A stretch of 6,821 nucleotides of DNA from Prevotella sp. UBA3675 (GTDB lineage Bacteria > Bacteroidota > Bacteroidia > Bacteroidales > Bacteroidaceae), in assembly GCA_002372235.1 (NCBI GenBank), contig DFJI01000038.1:12592-19412 (forward strand), written 5' to 3'. The position numbers and the translations under genes were made by a program. Below are positions 6,310-6,821 of this stretch, piece by piece (the stretch's first letter is position 1; every line of letters begins with the position of its first letter). The notes below the pieces were generated by a model, which did no database searches, was not told the DNA's origin, and saw only the letters and a list, made by a program, of their open reading frames with translations.

Positions 6310-6821
6310 ATGATTAATTCACAAGACATTAAGAAAGGCACCGCCATTCGCATGGACGGCGCCATTTGGGTGTGCATTGACTTCCAGCACCGCAAACCCG
6401 GTAAGGGCAACACCATCATGATCATCAAGTTGAAGAACGTAAGTGACGGTCGCGTGCTGGAGCGTCGCTTCAACATCGGTGAGAAGCTGGAGGACGTGGT
6501 CATTGAGCGCCGCCCCTATCAGTACCTGTATGAGGACCAGTCGGGCCGCATCTTCATGAACCAGGAGACCTTCGAGCAGATTCCCATCGACAACGAGCTG
6601 GTAATCGGCCACGAGTTCATGAAGGAAAGCGACATCGTGGAAGTCGTTTCCGACACCACCGACGGCACCATCCTCTATGCTGAGATGCCCGTGAAGACCA
6701 TTCTGCGCGTCACCCACTCAGAGCCCGGCATCAAGGGCGACACCGCTACGAACACCCTGAAGCCCGCCACACTGGAGACTGGCGTTGAGGTGCGCGTTCC
6801 CCTGTTCATCAACGAGGGCGA
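6310..6821 (+). CDS. efp: Translation elongation factor P, C-terminus cut by the window end
   Basis: The first 170 residues of a protein expected to be about 188 long. It begins MINSQDIKKGTAIRMDG (KOW-like domain I) and continues with the EF-P central domain (ERRPYQYLYED, FMNQETFEQIP) and the OB-type third domain. Residues 151-170 match the PROSITE EF-P signature as I remember it: K-x-A, then G, then V-P, then I-x-x-G, ending at the window edge. EF-P binds between the P and E sites of the ribosome and relieves stalling at polyproline stretches. The loop tip reads HRKPGKGN, with Lys32 where E. coli has the beta-lysylated Lys34, so this is a lysine-type EF-P rather than the arginine-type that is rhamnosylated. 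No modification enzyme gene is visible. The ATG at 6310 starts the conserved N-terminus and is preceded by a T-rich leader without a Shine-Dalgarno. It is divergent from rpmH. Confidence 0.97.
   Translation, partial: MINSQDIKKGTAIRMDGAIWVCIDFQHRKPGKGNTIMIIKLKNVSDGRVLERRFNIGEKLEDVVIERRPYQYLYEDQSGRIFMNQETFEQIPIDNELVIGHEFMKESDIVEVVSDTTDGTILYAEMPVKTILRVTHSEPGIKGDTATNTLKPATLETGVEVRVPLFINEG

Noticed and set aside
6319..6717. Open frame of 132 codons antisense to efp
   Set aside because: efp on the plus strand is unmistakable (PGKG loop and C-terminal signature); the antisense translation is a codon-bias artefact.

Overview
This window comes from a Bacteroidales chromosome, most likely Prevotella or a close relative. 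The evidence is an interpain/streptopain-type C10 protease with a typical Bacteroidales C-terminal tail, EtfB, L34 and EF-P sequences of Bacteroidetes type, A/T-rich leaders with little Shine-Dalgarno signal, and several copies of the Bacteroidetes promoter pattern (TTTG, about 18-21 bases, then TAnnTTTG). The genus is an inference from memory of these families.

Layout. On the minus strand at the left edge are the first codons of etfA (1-35) and all of etfB (42-914), six bases apart, with a well-formed promoter at 990-1020. They encode the two subunits of an electron-transfer flavoprotein. A 271-base divergent intergenic region follows. On the plus strand come two large secreted enzymes: a 925-residue C10 cysteine protease (1186-3963) and a 562-residue protein with two SGNH/GDSL esterase domains of the rhamnogalacturonan acetylesterase (CE12) type (4158-5846). 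The 194 bases between them hold a weak hairpin, a three-copy 11-bp tandem repeat and a promoter for the esterase gene, so the two are probably transcribed separately. A strong bidirectional terminator (5879-5911) separates the esterase gene from the convergent rpmH (ribosomal protein L34, 5948-6103, minus). Across a 206-base divergent promoter region lies efp (elongation factor P, from 6310, cut by the window end).

How the genes relate. There are three separate themes: redox metabolism (etfBA), extracellular degradation of host protein and possibly pectin (C10 protease and tandem esterase), and translation (rpmH/efp). Nothing links the protease and esterase into one pathway beyond shared orientation and secretion, and no SusC/SusD pair or regulator is visible.

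No RNA gene, insertion sequence, CRISPR array or phage feature was found, and no stretch over 300 bases lacks a gene. I did not find a clearly new system. The best second-look items are the tandem esterase with an altered first GDS block, the unnamed C-terminal modules of the protease, the 11-bp tandem repeat, and the A-tract/T-tract palindrome plus leader dyads between rpmH and efp.
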